A stretch of DNA of 64,000 nucleotides from Rhizobium esperanzae (GTDB lineage Bacteria; Pseudomonadota; Alphaproteobacteria; Rhizobiales; Rhizobiaceae), in contig NZ_JACIFY010000011.1 of assembly GCF_014197615.1 (NCBI RefSeq), forward strand, positions 167,571 to 231,570. The letters are read 5' to 3'. Under the pieces are notes generated by a model, which saw only the letters and a program-made list of their open reading frames with translations, made no database searches and was not told where the DNA came from. Numbering within the stretch: the first letter of the stretch is position 1; every line of letters begins with the position of its first letter. Shown piece by piece: positions 8,609 through 18,074 of the stretch. Position numbers and translations under genes: made by a program.

Positions 8609-9145
8609 ATGAGCCGAATTCATACCCCGGCTATGAGCCGCATGCAGAATTTCGCCCGCAACCCCGTCATGATCGCGCTGGTCGCTGGTCTCGCGCTTGC
8701 AAGCTGCGCCAAGAAGCCGCCGAACAGCGCCGGTGATCTCGGCCTCGGCGGCGCCGGCGCGGGTGGTGCCGCCACGCCCGGCTCCGCCCAGGACTTCACG
8801 GTCAATGTCGGCGACCGCATCTTCTTCGACACTGACTCCTCGTCGATCCGGGCCGATGCCTCGCAGACGCTCGACCGTCAGGCCCAGTGGCTCGCCCGCT
8901 ACCCGAACTACCAGATCACCGTCGAGGGCCATGCCGACGAACGCGGCACCCGCGAATATAACCTGGCACTCGGCGCCCGCCGTGCCGCCGCTGCCAAGGA
9001 TTACCTCGCTTCGCGCGGTGTTCCGGCACAGCGTCTGAAGACGATCTCCTACGGCAAGGAACGTCCGGTCGCCGTCTGCGACGATATTTCCTGCTGGTCG
9101 CAGAACCGTCGCGCCGTCACGGTTCTCGGCGGCGCAGGCATGTAA
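8609..9145 (+). CDS. pal: Pal, peptidoglycan-associated lipoprotein
   Basis: A 178-aa lipoprotein with the lipobox LALASC near residues 26-31. A short Gly-rich linker leads to an OmpA-C domain (about 70-178) with the peptidoglycan-binding core ITVEGHADERGTREYN. The ATG at 8609 is preceded by AAGGAGA; an open upstream stretch lacks a site. Pal anchors the outer membrane to peptidoglycan and is the partner of TolB. A terminator follows the gene. Confidence 0.95.
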   Translation: MSRIHTPAMSRMQNFARNPVMIALVAGLALASCAKKPPNSAGDLGLGGAGAGGAATPGSAQDFTVNVGDRIFFDTDSSSIRADASQTLDRQAQWLARYPNYQITVEGHADERGTREYNLALGARRAAAAKDYLASRGVPAQRLKTISYGKERPVAVCDDISCWSQNRRAVTVLGGAGM

Positions 9146-9170
9146 TCTGCCGATTCCAGTTCGCTTTCGA

Positions 9171-9205
9171 AAGGCGGTCCCATCCGGGGCCGCCTTTTCT
9201 TTTTG
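9171..9205 (+). terminator. Rho-independent terminator after pal
   Basis: An 11-bp stem AAGGCGGTCCC/GGGGCCGCCTT (one G-T pair) with a 4-nt loop, followed by TTCTTTTT. It ends the pal transcript, so cpoB probably has a separate promoter in the following 100 bp. Confidence 0.85.
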
Positions 9206-9306
9206 ACCACACTTTGGCCAGACTCCGTTGCTTTTTGAAAGCAATTGGAAAAATCTCCTGGTCGTGCCATCGAGGTGCGAAGAATCACTGGGACAGGACG
9301 ATACAT

Positions 9307-10296
9307 ATGAAGAAACTTGTCGTGGCAGGCATGCTGTGCCTCGCGGCTGTGACCGGGAGCGAACGGGCGGCCTATTCCGCTTCGTTCTTCGGGCTGCATC
9401 TCGGCGGCCGATCCGCGGAAAACCAGGCGGCGCCGCCTGTTGTCAAGGTGCAGAGCGGCGATGCCGAGGTTCGCGTGCAGCAGCTTGAAGAGCAGTTGCG
9501 GCAGCTGAACGGCCGGATCGAGGAAATGAGCTTCCAGCTGCTGCAGATGCAGGAGACGATCCGCAAGCAGCAGGAAGACAATGAATTCCGCTTCCAGCAG
9601 TTGGAAAAGACGGGTTCCGGCGGCGGCGGGGGTGCCAAGGCGCCTGTCAAGAAGAGTGAGACCGATCCCGCTCCGGCTTCCGGCAGCGACGACGTTGCCA
9701 GGATGATCCAAGCACCGCAGGGAGCCGAAACGGCTCCCTCCACCAACGTGCCTGCCAATAGCGGCCTCGGCCAGCCGCCGAAGGAACTCGGCTCGATCGA
9801 TTTCGATCAGAACGGCAATGCGGTCGGCGGTACCGTCGACGACAATGCCACTGTCGGTTCCGGCCCGATTCCCGATGCCAATCCCGGCACGTCGCAGCAA
9901 ACAGCCTCGCTCGGCGGTGAGGCGGAGCAGTACAAGGCCGCCTATGGCCATGTCTTATCAGGCGATTACAGCACGGCCGAACAGGAATTCACGCAATACA
10001 TCACCCGCTACCCGAGCAGCGCGCGGGCGGCCGACGCCAATTTCTGGCTCGGCGAGGCGCTCTATTCGCAGGGCAAGTACAATGAGGCGGCCAAAACCTT
10101 CCTCAATGCGCACCAGAAATACGGTACCTCCGAAAAGGCGCCGGAAATGCTGTTGAAGCTCGGCATGTCGCTTGCCGCCCTCGACAATAAGGAGACGGCC
10201 TGCGCGACGTTGCGCGAAGTCTCGAAGCGTTATCCGAAGGCTTCGCGGGCCGTCATCAGCAAGGTTGCGAGCGAACAGAAGCGCCTCGCCTGCTAA
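9307..10296 (+). CDS. cpoB: CpoB/YbgF, Tol-Pal and cell-wall synthesis coordinator
   Basis: A 329-aa exported protein with a signal peptide at about residues 1-22. A coiled coil rich in Gln/Glu/Leu (about 50-105, with heptads such as VQQLEEQLRQLNGRIEEM) would mediate trimerisation. A low-complexity linker follows, then TPR repeats (about 205-329) in which YxxAYGHVLSGDYSTAEQEF is the first. It is the last gene of the tol-pal neighbourhood. Its start is set at MKKLVVAG; the upstream open frame has no support. Confidence 0.9.
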   Translation: MKKLVVAGMLCLAAVTGSERAAYSASFFGLHLGGRSAENQAAPPVVKVQSGDAEVRVQQLEEQLRQLNGRIEEMSFQLLQMQETIRKQQEDNEFRFQQLEKTGSGGGGGAKAPVKKSETDPAPASGSDDVARMIQAPQGAETAPSTNVPANSGLGQPPKELGSIDFDQNGNAVGGTVDDNATVGSGPIPDANPGTSQQTASLGGEAEQYKAAYGHVLSGDYSTAEQEFTQYITRYPSSARAADANFWLGEALYSQGKYNEAAKTFLNAHQKYGTSEKAPEMLLKLGMSLAALDNKETACATLREVSKRYPKASRAVISKVASEQKRLAC

Positions 10297-10307
10297 GGTC
10301 TTCCGGC

Positions 10308-11798
10308 ATGCCTCCGGAAGCCGCTTCGCCTCAACAGGCGATCCTCCAGTTTCTCACATCGCTTCAAAGCCCCGCACGCATTCTCGTCGCGATTTCGGGC
10401 GGCAGCGATTCCACCGGCCTGCTTCTCCTTCTCGATGAAGCCGTGAAGGCCGCGCCGCATCTCCAGATTTCCCTTTGCGCTGCAACCGTCGACCATGCGC
10501 TGCGCGCCGACTCCGCAGATGAGGCGCGCGAGGTCGCAGCCCTCTGCGCATCGCTCGGTATTGCCCACACCATTGCCATCTGGCAGGGCGACAAGCCGAA
10601 GACCGGTATCATGGCTGCAGCCCGCGAGGCGCGTTACGGCCTTCTGGCCGAGGCAGCGGAAGCATTCGGCGCCGATCTCATCGTCACCGGCCATACGTTC
10701 GACGATCAGCGCGAAACGCTTGCCATGCGTGAAATGCGAACGGAGCAGGTTTCATCCGGTATTGCCGATGCAGTGCTCTTCGGCCGGCGTTTCTGGGTTT
10801 TACGACCGCTTCTTTTTTGCACTCGTGCGGATATCCGCGCTTTCCTGAGGGAGCGGGGTGCGGGGTGGATCGACGATCCCAGCAACGAGGATATGAAGTA
10901 TGAGCGCGTGCGGACGCGCCGGCAGCTTTCGGCCGATACGTCTGCGGAGAAGGATATTCGCGCGGCCTGGGCGGCGCGGCTGGACTTGTCGTCCGCAGGT
11001 GCAGAATGGCTGGATCGTTCTTTCAGGCTTCACGGCGGCCTGCTTGGGCAAGTGACGCCTGATGGATTGCGGCAGGATCCTGCAGTGCTCGATTATGCGC
11101 TTGGTCGCCTGACGGCCGTTTTCGGCGGGCAGCCTTTCGTGCCGGGCAGGGCGCGGATGGAGCGCCTCCTCTTCTTTGCCGCTGGCGGAGCGCCGGGACG
11201 GATGACCGTCGGCAGGGTGGTTTTCGATCTCAGGCGTGACGGGCTTTATCTCACGCGCGAGAGCCGGGGGATCGCGCCGCTGATGTTGCAGCCGGGGGAG
11301 GCCGGGGTGTGGGATGGAAGGTTTCGCGTGCACAATGGTTTGAACACGTCGATAGTGGTCGAGGCCGCCGCTCCACGCGCTTCCTCATTCCCTTCGGGTT
11401 TAACCCGAGGGATGTCACAGGAATCCAGGGCGCCCAAGTCCTTGGGCGCAAAAGACACTTCACGCTTAGTCGAGTCAATCACCGCGCAGACGCGCGGTGG
11501 CTGGATTCTTGTGACATCCCTCGGGTTAAACCCGAGGAAGGGAATGAGGGAGGTTATGTATCATCTCCCTCGATCGGCATGGAACCGCGCCATCGCTTCG
11601 GCACCGGCCTTATCCGCTGAAGGAGCCCCTTTATCTCCAGAATCCGCCGGAGCGATCGACCTCGCGCCTTATTTCGCACCCTTCGACCGCTTTTTGACAC
11701 GATTTGATTTCATCTTTGCCAACAGGCTTTCGGCGGTTTTCGCGACGGCGCCCTATGCGAGGCGGCCTTTAAGAAGTATTGACGGAAAAACCATCTGA
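10308..11798 (+). CDS. tilS: tRNA(Ile)-lysidine synthase TilS with in-frame insert
   Basis: A 496-aa ATP-pyrophosphatase with P-loop SGGSDSTG near residues 31-38 and the motif GHTFDDQ near 127-133. It converts the wobble C of tRNA-Ile(CAU) to lysidine, an essential reaction. It starts 12 bp after cpoB. The C-terminal part is interrupted at about residues 359-414 by 56 residues encoded entirely by a large palindromic DNA element (11383-11550). The element keeps the frame open, and recognisable protein resumes after it to the normal end before ftsH. Without the insert the length would be about 440 aa, usual for the family. Because tilS is essential, the protein presumably tolerates the insert, or a second copy exists elsewhere. 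Confidence 0.9.
   Translation: MPPEAASPQQAILQFLTSLQSPARILVAISGGSDSTGLLLLLDEAVKAAPHLQISLCAATVDHALRADSADEAREVAALCASLGIAHTIAIWQGDKPKTGIMAAAREARYGLLAEAAEAFGADLIVTGHTFDDQRETLAMREMRTEQVSSGIADAVLFGRRFWVLRPLLFCTRADIRAFLRERGAGWIDDPSNEDMKYERVRTRRQLSADTSAEKDIRAAWAARLDLSSAGAEWLDRSFRLHGGLLGQVTPDGLRQDPAVLDYALGRLTAVFGGQPFVPGRARMERLLFFAAGGAPGRMTVGRVVFDLRRDGLYLTRESRGIAPLMLQPGEAGVWDGRFRVHNGLNTSIVVEAAAPRASSFPSGLTRGMSQESRAPKSLGAKDTSRLVESITAQTRGGWILVTSLGLNPRKGMREVMYHLPRSAWNRAIASAPALSAEGAPLSPESAGAIDLAPYFAPFDRFLTRFDFIFANRLSAVFATAPYARRPLRSIDGKTI
11383..11550. repeat. Palindromic element inserted in frame in tilS
   Basis: A 168-bp element (exactly 56 codons). The outer arms are reverse complements of each other: each reads CCTCATTCCCTT, then CGGGTTTAACCCGAGGGATG, then TCACA and GAATCCAG. 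There is one 3-nt indel and one substitution over about 46 positions. Two inner hairpins lie between the arms, GCGCCCAAG/CTTGGGCGC and ACCGCG/CGCGGT. The organisation resembles Rickettsia palindromic elements, which are also found in frame inside genes. No second copy was seen in the window. Confidence 0.9.
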
Positions 11799-11894
11799 CC
11801 TGGGGTGTTGCCTTGGCAATCGCACGGCGCAACCCTATGTTAGAGACGAATAAGACGGTCGCCATGAGGCGGCTGTTCCATGCTGGGGAGTTCA

Positions 11895-13826
11895 ATGAAC
11901 CCTAACTTACGAAATTTCGCCTTGTGGGCGATCATAGCGCTTCTGCTGATCGCCCTTTTCAGTATGTTCCAGACGGCGCCGGCGCAGACAGGCTCCCGCG
12001 AAATCCCTTATTCGCAGTTTCTGCGTGAGGTCGATGCGGGCCGCGTGAAGGATGTCGTGGTCACCGGCAATCGGCTGAGCGGAACGTATCTGGAAAATAA
12101 CAATAATTTCCAGACCTATTCACCCGTCATCGACGACAGCTTGCTCGATCGCCTGCAGGCCAAAAACGTTGCTGTCACCGCGCGTCCGGAGACCGATGGT
12201 TCCTCCGGCTTTCTGAGTTACCTCGGCACGCTGCTGCCGATGCTGCTGATCCTCGGCGTCTGGCTGTTCTTCATGCGGCAGATGCAGGGTGGCTCACGCG
12301 GTGCGATGGGCTTTGGCAAGTCCAAGGCTAAGCTGCTCACCGAAGCGCATGGCCGTGTCACCTTCGAAGACGTCGCCGGCGTCGACGAGGCCAAGCAGGA
12401 TCTCGAGGAAATCGTCGAATTCCTGCGGGATCCGCAGAAGTTCCAGCGTCTCGGCGGCAAAATCCCGCGCGGCGTGCTGCTTGTCGGTCCTCCGGGCACC
12501 GGTAAGACGCTGCTCGCTCGTTCGGTTGCCGGCGAAGCCAACGTGCCGTTCTTCACCATTTCCGGTTCCGACTTCGTCGAAATGTTCGTCGGTGTCGGCG
12601 CCAGCCGCGTGCGCGATATGTTCGAACAGGCCAAGAAGAATGCGCCCTGCATCATCTTCATCGACGAAATCGATGCGGTCGGCCGTCATCGCGGTGCCGG
12701 TCTCGGCGGCGGCAATGACGAACGCGAGCAGACGCTGAACCAGCTGCTGGTCGAGATGGATGGTTTCGAGGCGAATGAAGGCGTGATCCTGATTGCCGCC
12801 ACCAACCGCCCCGACGTCCTCGATCCGGCGCTGCTGCGTCCCGGCCGTTTCGACCGTCAGGTCGTCGTGCCGAACCCGGACATCGTCGGCCGCGAGCGTA
12901 TCCTCAAGGTGCATGCCCGCAACGTTCCGCTGGCGCCGAATGTCGATCTCAAGGTTCTCGCCCGCGGCACGCCCGGTTTTTCCGGCGCCGACCTGATGAA
13001 TCTCGTCAACGAAGCCGCCCTCATGGCCGCCCGCCGCAACAAGCGCGTCGTCACCATGCAGGAATTCGAAGACGCCAAGGACAAGATCATGATGGGCGCC
13101 GAGCGCCGTTCCTCGGCAATGACCGAGGCGGAGAAGAAGCTCACCGCCTACCATGAGGCCGGACACGCCATCACCGCGCTGAACGTCGCCGTCGCCGATC
13201 CGCTGCATAAGGCGACGATCATTCCGCGCGGCCGTGCGCTCGGCATGGTCATGCAGCTTCCCGAGGGCGACCGCTACTCGATGAGCTACAAGTGGATGGT
13301 TTCGCGCCTCTGCATCATGATGGGCGGCCGTGTCGCCGAAGAGCTCACCTTCGGCAAGGAGAACATCACGTCGGGTGCCTCCTCCGATATCGAGCAGGCG
13401 ACCAAGCTTGCCCGCGCCATGGTCACGCAATGGGGCTTCTCCGATCAGCTCGGTCAGGTCGCCTATGGCGAAAACCAGCAGGAAGTCTTCCTCGGCCACT
13501 CCGTGTCGCAGTCGAAGAACGTTTCGGAAGCAACCGCGCAGAAGATCGACAATGAAGTGCGCCGCCTGATCGACGAAGCCTACACCCAGGCCCGTACGAT
13601 CCTGACGGAAAAGCACGACGAATTCGTCGCTCTTGCCGAAGGCCTGCTCGAATACGAGACGCTGACCGGCGAGGAGATCAAGGCGCTGATCCGCGGCGAG
13701 AAGCCGTCGCGCGATCTCGGTGACGATTCGCCGCCGAGCCGTGGTTCGGCCGTGCCGAAGGCCGGCGCGCGTCCTGCTACGAAGGGTGACGAGCCCGAAG
13801 CCGGTCTCGAACCGCAGCCGCATTGA
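11895..13826 (+). CDS. ftsH: FtsH, membrane AAA+ zinc metalloprotease
   Basis: A 643-aa protein with two membrane segments (about residues 7-26 and 105-125) around a periplasmic domain. The AAA module has Walker A GPPGTGKT near 198 and Walker B IIFIDEID near 255. The zinc protease site HEAGH lies near 420, and a polar tail ends the protein. It degrades misfolded membrane proteins and regulators such as LpxC and RpoH. The start MNPNL follows GGGGAG; five codons upstream are open but unneeded. The tilS-ftsH-glmM order is conserved in Rhizobiales. Confidence 0.97.
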   Translation: MNPNLRNFALWAIIALLLIALFSMFQTAPAQTGSREIPYSQFLREVDAGRVKDVVVTGNRLSGTYLENNNNFQTYSPVIDDSLLDRLQAKNVAVTARPETDGSSGFLSYLGTLLPMLLILGVWLFFMRQMQGGSRGAMGFGKSKAKLLTEAHGRVTFEDVAGVDEAKQDLEEIVEFLRDPQKFQRLGGKIPRGVLLVGPPGTGKTLLARSVAGEANVPFFTISGSDFVEMFVGVGASRVRDMFEQAKKNAPCIIFIDEIDAVGRHRGAGLGGGNDEREQTLNQLLVEMDGFEANEGVILIAATNRPDVLDPALLRPGRFDRQVVVPNPDIVGRERILKVHARNVPLAPNVDLKVLARGTPGFSGADLMNLVNEAALMAARRNKRVVTMQEFEDAKDKIMMGAERRSSAMTEAEKKLTAYHEAGHAITALNVAVADPLHKATIIPRGRALGMVMQLPEGDRYSMSYKWMVSRLCIMMGGRVAEELTFGKENITSGASSDIEQATKLARAMVTQWGFSDQLGQVAYGENQQEVFLGHSVSQSKNVSEATAQKIDNEVRRLIDEAYTQARTILTEKHDEFVALAEGLLEYETLTGEEIKALIRGEKPSRDLGDDSPPSRGSAVPKAGARPATKGDEPEAGLEPQPH

Positions 13827-13848
13827 GCAGCTGGCACACCTCGAAAAC

Positions 13849-13886
13849 AGGCCGGATTTCCGTTATGGGAGATCCGGCCTTTTTCA
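13849..13886 (+). terminator. Rho-independent terminator after ftsH
   Basis: The stem GGCCGGAT/ATCCGGCC is followed by CTTTTTC, 23 bp after the ftsH stop. It separates ftsH from glmM, which lies 179 bp further on. Confidence 0.85.
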
Positions 13887-14064
13887 TTGGTAACGGGATA
13901 TATTCATTTTTCTCGCTAATTTACGTGCCGATAGCCACATTTTGTGGCATTCCGCTGAAATGAGGCAAGCATGAATCACGCGGGATGGACGACATTCCAT
14001 TGAAGCCGGATTTGCTTGGAAGAGGCGCTGCCTTGAATGGCGCGCGGAAAGCGCAGGAGTGCAG

Positions 14065-15417
14065 ATGAAAAGACGCTATTTCGGAACCGACGGTATTCGC
14101 GGTCAATCCAACGTCTTCCCGATGACCCCGGATCTCGCGATGCGAGTCGGAATTGCAGCCGGTACGATCTTCCGCCGCGGCAATCATCGCCATCGCGTCG
14201 TTATCGGCAAGGATACGCGCCTTTCCGGTTATATGCTCGAAAACGCCATGGTGGCGGGCTTCACCGCCGCCGGCCTCGATGCCTTCATTCTCGGCCCGAT
14301 CCCGACACCGGCCGTTGCCATGCTCACGCGGTCGCTGCGTTGCGATATCGGCGTGATGATCTCGGCGTCGCACAATCCTTACGAGGACAACGGCATCAAG
14401 CTCTTCGGTCCCGACGGCTACAAGCTTTCAGACGAGCTCGAAGCCGAGATCGAGGACCTGCTCGACAAGGACCTGAACGCGCAGCTCGCCAAATCCGATG
14501 ATATCGGCCGCGCCAAGCGCGTCGACGGTGTGCATGACCGCTATATCGAACATGCCAAGCGCACGCTGCCACGCGATGTGACGCTGCAGGGACTGAGGAT
14601 CGCGATCGACTGCGCCAATGGTGCTGCCTACAAGGTGGCGCCCGCCGTACTCTGGGAGCTTGGCGCCGATGTCGTCACGATCGGCAACGAGCCGAACGGC
14701 ACCAACATCAATCTCAATTGCGGCTCCACCAGCCCCGTCGCGCTGCAGAAGAAGGTCGACGAGGTGCGCGCCGATATCGGCATCGCGCTCGATGGCGATG
14801 CGGACCGTGTCATCATTATCGACGAGAATGGTTCGATCGTCGACGGCGACCAGCTGATGGCCGTCATCGCCGAAAGCTGGGCCGAAAGCCAGCAGTTGCG
14901 TGGCAACGGTATCGTCGCGACTGTCATGTCCAATCTCGGCCTCGAGCGTTTCCTCGACGAGCGCGGCATGGCGCTTGCCCGCACGAAAGTCGGCGACCGC
15001 TACGTCGTCGAGCATATGCGCCAGCACAATTACAATGTCGGCGGCGAGCAGTCCGGCCATATCGTGCTCTCGGATTACGGCACGACCGGCGACGGTCTGG
15101 TCGCGGCACTGCAGATCCTTGCTGCGGTCAAGCGCACCGGCCGGACGGTCAGCGAGGTTTGCCGCCGTTTCGAGCCGGTGCCACAGCTCCTGCGCAATGT
15201 CCGCATCAGCGGCGGCAAGCCGCTGGAGGATATCCAGGTGCAGAAGGCGATCGCCGATGCCGAAGCTGAGCTTGCCAGGAGCGGCCGCCTCGTCATTCGT
15301 CCTTCGGGCACCGAGCCGCTGATCCGCGTCATGGCCGAAGGGGACGACCGCGCCCAGATCGAGCGTATCGTCAACGAGCTGATCGGCACGATCTCGAACG
15401 TCCGGACCGCCGCTTGA
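14065..15417 (+). CDS. glmM: Phosphoglucosamine mutase GlmM
   Basis: A 450-aa alpha-D-phosphohexomutase. The phosphoserine loop [13 protein letters not shown] lies near residues 98-110, the metal loop DGDADR near 243-248, and the sugar-binding GGEQSGH near 326. The C-terminal phosphate-binding [10 protein letters not shown] is near 413. It makes glucosamine-1-phosphate for peptidoglycan and lipopolysaccharide. The start [13 protein letters not shown] is preceded by AGGAG. Confidence 0.96.
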   Translation: MKRRYFGTDGIRGQSNVFPMTPDLAMRVGIAAGTIFRRGNHRHRVVIGKDTRLSGYMLENAMVAGFTAAGLDAFILGPIPTPAVAMLTRSLRCDIGVMISASHNPYEDNGIKLFGPDGYKLSDELEAEIEDLLDKDLNAQLAKSDDIGRAKRVDGVHDRYIEHAKRTLPRDVTLQGLRIAIDCANGAAYKVAPAVLWELGADVVTIGNEPNGTNINLNCGSTSPVALQKKVDEVRADIGIALDGDADRVIIIDENGSIVDGDQLMAVIAESWAESQQLRGNGIVATVMSNLGLERFLDERGMALARTKVGDRYVVEHMRQHNYNVGGEQSGHIVLSDYGTTGDGLVAALQILAAVKRTGRTVSEVCRRFEPVPQLLRNVRISGGKPLEDIQVQKAIADAEAELARSGRLVIRPSGTEPLIRVMAEGDDRAQIERIVNELIGTISNVRTAA

Positions 15418-15450
15418 TTCCTTGAGGACACATTGGCCTTCCTCTCTCCG

Positions 15451-15501
15451 CCCTCATCCTTCGAGGCTGCGCCCTGCGGGCTTCGCACCTCAGGACGAGG
15501 G
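15451..15501. repeat. Short intergenic palindrome, rhizobial repeat type
   Basis: CCCTCATCCTTCGAGG and, inverted, CCTCAGGACGAGGG flank a GC-rich centre. It is an imperfect inverted repeat of about 51 bp, downstream of glmM. It is of the CCCTCATCCTGAGG class common in rhizobial intergenic DNA and different from the families at 1892 and 11383. Confidence 0.7.
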
Positions 15502-15543
15502 CTGATCGGGTGCCTGTGGCCGATGGACCGAGAAGATTAAGGG

Positions 15544-15575
15544 AAAAGCCGGTGCGCAAGTGCCGGCTCTTTTGT
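15544..15575 (+). terminator. Probable terminator for glmM
   Basis: The stem AGCCGG/CCGGCT, extended by neighbouring pairs around GTGCGCAAGT, is preceded by AAAA and followed by CTTTTGTT. It lies 127 bp after glmM, beyond the short palindrome. Confidence 0.7.
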
Positions 15576-15687
15576 TAACTCCATCATCCAGCAAATCGCC
15601 TCGTCCGGTCGTTGCTTCAAAGACTTTCGCCACGATAATTCCTATTTCTCTACCGTAAGCTTCAAGATCTACGGTAAATAAGCGTGG

Positions 15688-15703
15688 TTAAGCAGCTTTT
15701 AAC
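15688..15703 (+). promoter_or_regulatory. Perfect CtrA box upstream of the outer-membrane protein gene
   Basis: TTAAGCAGCTTTTAAC matches TTAA-N7-TTAAC exactly. It is centred about 93 bp before the ATG of the barrel protein, a promoter-proximal position. Established knowledge: CtrA binds this consensus in alphaproteobacteria. Confidence 0.65.
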
Positions 15704-15788
15704 GTTTCCAATTCATTATCCATCCGAAGCGTATCAGATTGGCAGCGACCTGCGCCTGCCGACGCAACCGGATTTTGGAGTGGGATCC

Positions 15789-16625
15789 ATGAAAAGAAGC
15801 TTGTCCGGCATCTTCGCCGCATTGTTGATTGCGACAAACGCCTATTCCGCGGACCTCGCCCCTGCCGAGCCTATCCCGGAGCAGCCGCCCGAGGTAACGG
15901 TTACCGAAGCGACCGGCTGGTACCTGCGCGGCGATGTCGGTTATGCCTTTACCGATCTGCGCGGCGCGCGCTATTTCCAGGGCAGCAACGCCACGGAAGT
16001 CGATTTCGACGACGCTGATCTCGACGACGCATGGACCATCGGCGGCGGTGTCGGTTATCAGATCAACAGCTATCTGCGCACCGATCTGACTCTCGACTAT
16101 CTCACGCAGGCTGATTTCAAGGGCTCGACATCCGGGCAGTGCGGCTTCCCGCTGGTGGATTGCACCTCGAGCGACCGCTCTTCGCTGACCGCCTACACGC
16201 TGCTCGCCAATGCCTATGTCGATCTCGGTACCTACGGCTACGTGACGCCTTATGTCGGCGCCGGTATCGGCGGCTCCTACGTCAAGTGGAAGAACCTGCG
16301 TAACGTCGCCTGCGCCGATGACGGCAGCTTCTGCGACGACGAGGTCAACCATGGCGGCAAGGGTAACTGGCGCTTCACCTACGCTCTCATGGCCGGCGCC
16401 TCGATCGATGTGACCTGCAATGTCAAGGCCGATGTCGGCTACCGCTATCTGCATATCGACGGCGGCAACATGTTCGGCTATGCCGAAAATGGCGGCCCGG
16501 GCCGCGATAAGGGTCTCAGCGTTCACGAAGCCCGCGTCGGCGCCCGCTATCTGTTTGGTGGCTGCGCCCAGGCGAGCTACGAACCGCCGCCGGAAATTCC
16601 GCTGCAGCAGCCGGTCTACAAGTAA
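15789..16625 (+). CDS. Omp25-like outer-membrane beta-barrel protein
   Basis: A 278-aa protein. The signal peptide is about residues 1-19 (cleavage near AYSA-DLAP), and a Pro/Glu-rich stretch follows. Alternating amphipathic strands then end in ARVGARYLFGG, as in the OmpA-like/opacity barrel family (Omp25/Omp31). Four Cys residues occur in predicted loops and two more near the C-terminus, which is unusual for a barrel. The ATG at 15789 precedes a normal signal peptide; a 35-codon upstream extension lacks support and would bury the CtrA box. It is monocistronic, with a terminator after it. Confidence 0.88.
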   Translation: MKRSLSGIFAALLIATNAYSADLAPAEPIPEQPPEVTVTEATGWYLRGDVGYAFTDLRGARYFQGSNATEVDFDDADLDDAWTIGGGVGYQINSYLRTDLTLDYLTQADFKGSTSGQCGFPLVDCTSSDRSSLTAYTLLANAYVDLGTYGYVTPYVGAGIGGSYVKWKNLRNVACADDGSFCDDEVNHGGKGNWRFTYALMAGASIDVTCNVKADVGYRYLHIDGGNMFGYAENGGPGRDKGLSVHEARVGARYLFGGCAQASYEPPPEIPLQQPVYK

Positions 16626-16645
16626 TTTTCATTCCCTTGCATCCG

Positions 16646-16675
16646 AAAGCCGCCCCGAACCGGGCGGCTTTTTTG
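16646..16675 (+). terminator. Rho-independent terminator after the Omp gene
   Basis: The stem AAGCCGCCC/GGGCGGCTT is followed by a T run (TTTTTTG), 20 bp after the stop codon. Confidence 0.9.
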
Positions 16676-16749
16676 TTCCGTCAAGTTCACCTGCGGCAAA
16701 ATATCCTCCCTCTGCGACACTTCGATCTTGACTATGACGCCTGCTATCC

Positions 16750-16811
16750 ATACACACGGCGGCGGGACACCCTTCCCCAACGAAGGGCTTTCTATCTGAG
16801 AGGATAGCATC
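16750..16811 (+). promoter_or_regulatory. Candidate serC-motif leader RNA
   Basis: Two consecutive hairpins lie immediately before serC: CCCTT/AAGGG at 16770-16787, then CTATC-TGAGAG-GATAG at 16792-16807. The second buries the GAGAGGA ribosome site and ends 4 nt before the ATG. A two-hairpin serC motif upstream of serC is described for alphaproteobacteria; position and layout fit, but identity needs a covariance search. Confidence 0.5.
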
Positions 16812-17990
16812 ATGGCGAAGACCGCAAAGCCGGACATCCGTCCGCAGAATACCCATTTTTCTTCTGGCCCTTGCTCGAAGCGCCCTGGTTGGTCGCTCGA
16901 AGCTCTTTCCGACGCGGCCCTTGGTCGTTCGCACCGTGCGAAGGTCGGCAAAACCAAGCTCAAGCAGGCCATCGACCTTACCCGTGAAATTCTCGACGTG
17001 CCGGCGGATTACCGCATCGGCATCGTTCCGGCTTCCGATACCGGCGCCGTCGAAATGGCGCTCTGGTCGCTGCTCGGCGAACGCGGCGTCGACATGCTCG
17101 CCTGGGAAAGCTTCGGCGCCGGCTGGGTCACCGACGTCGTCAAGCAGTTGAAGCTCAAGGATGTGCGCAAGCTCGAAGCCGGTTACGGCGAGCTTCCCGA
17201 TCTCTCCACGGTCGATTTCGACCGCGATGTCGTCTTCACCTGGAACGGCACCACATCAGGCGTGCGCGTGCCGAACGCCGATTTCATTCCCGCCGACCGC
17301 AAGGGCCTGACGATCTGCGACGCCACCTCGGCCGCTTTCGCGCAGGAACTCGATTTCGCCAAGCTCGATGTCGTCACCTTCTCCTGGCAGAAGGTTCTGG
17401 GCGGCGAGGGCGCGCATGGCGTCATCATTCTCTCGCCGCGCGCCGTCGAGCGTCTCACCACCTACACGCCGGCCTGGCCGCTGCCGAAGATCTTCCGCAT
17501 GACCTCGGGCGGCAAGCTGACGGAAGGCATTTTCCAGGGCGAGACGATCAACACGCCGTCGATGCTTTGCGTCGAGGATTACATCGATGCGCTCCTCTGG
17601 GCCAAGGAGCTCGGCGGCCTCAAGGCGCTGATCGCGCGCGCCGATGCCAATGCCAAGGTCATCCACGATTTCGTCGCCGCGAACGACTGGATCGCCAATC
17701 TCGCCGTCAAGGCGGAAACGGCCTCCAACACTTCCGTCTGTCTGAAGATCGTCGACAAGGACATCACGGCGCTCGACGATGACGGCCAGGCGGCTTTCGC
17801 CAAGGGCCTGGTCGGCCTGCTGGAAAAGGAAGGCGTCGCCTATGACGTCGGACACTATCGCGACGCGCCGTCGGGCCTGCGCATCTGGGCCGGCGCCACG
17901 ATCGAGGCATCCGACATGCAGAAGCTGATGCCCTGGCTTTCCTGGGCCTTCGAAACGCAGAAGGCGCAGCTCGCTCAGGCCGCCGCCTGA
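16812..17990 (+). CDS. serC: Phosphoserine aminotransferase SerC
   Basis: A 392-aa fold-type I PLP enzyme of the alphaproteobacterial SerC type. The PLP Lys is in [13 protein letters not shown] (about residue 196), and the substrate-contact start is [17 protein letters not shown]. It transaminates 3-phosphohydroxypyruvate to phosphoserine and may also serve pyridoxal phosphate synthesis. serA follows after 84 bp, so two successive steps of serine synthesis are adjacent; an inverted repeat lies in the gap. Confidence 0.95.
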   Translation: MAKTAKPDIRPQNTHFSSGPCSKRPGWSLEALSDAALGRSHRAKVGKTKLKQAIDLTREILDVPADYRIGIVPASDTGAVEMALWSLLGERGVDMLAWESFGAGWVTDVVKQLKLKDVRKLEAGYGELPDLSTVDFDRDVVFTWNGTTSGVRVPNADFIPADRKGLTICDATSAAFAQELDFAKLDVVTFSWQKVLGGEGAHGVIILSPRAVERLTTYTPAWPLPKIFRMTSGGKLTEGIFQGETINTPSMLCVEDYIDALLWAKELGGLKALIARADANAKVIHDFVAANDWIANLAVKAETASNTSVCLKIVDKDITALDDDGQAAFAKGLVGLLEKEGVAYDVGHYRDAPSGLRIWAGATIEASDMQKLMPWLSWAFETQKAQLAQAAA

Positions 17991-18003
17991 GGTGATCGCA
18001 TTC

Positions 18004-18025
18004 GGCTCCGCCACAGGGCGGAGCC
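18004..18025 (+). other. Hairpin between serC and serA
   Basis: GGCTCCGCC and GGCGGAGCC form a 9-bp GC-rich stem with a 4-nt loop. No T run follows, so it is more likely a processing or partial attenuation structure than a full terminator. Confidence 0.4.
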
Positions 18026-18074
18026 CCGCATTCCAGATTTCATCCATCGCTGAACACTTTTGAAGGAGGCCACA

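Noticed and set aside
9049..9951. Long minus-strand frame opposite pal and cpoB, and similar frames opposite serA, tolB and ftsH
   Set aside because: These mirror GC-rich coding strands; the plus-strand genes are clearly real.
15451..15501. Terminator for glmM
   Set aside because: The hairpin has no T run and fits the dispersed repeat class; a better terminator lies at 15544.
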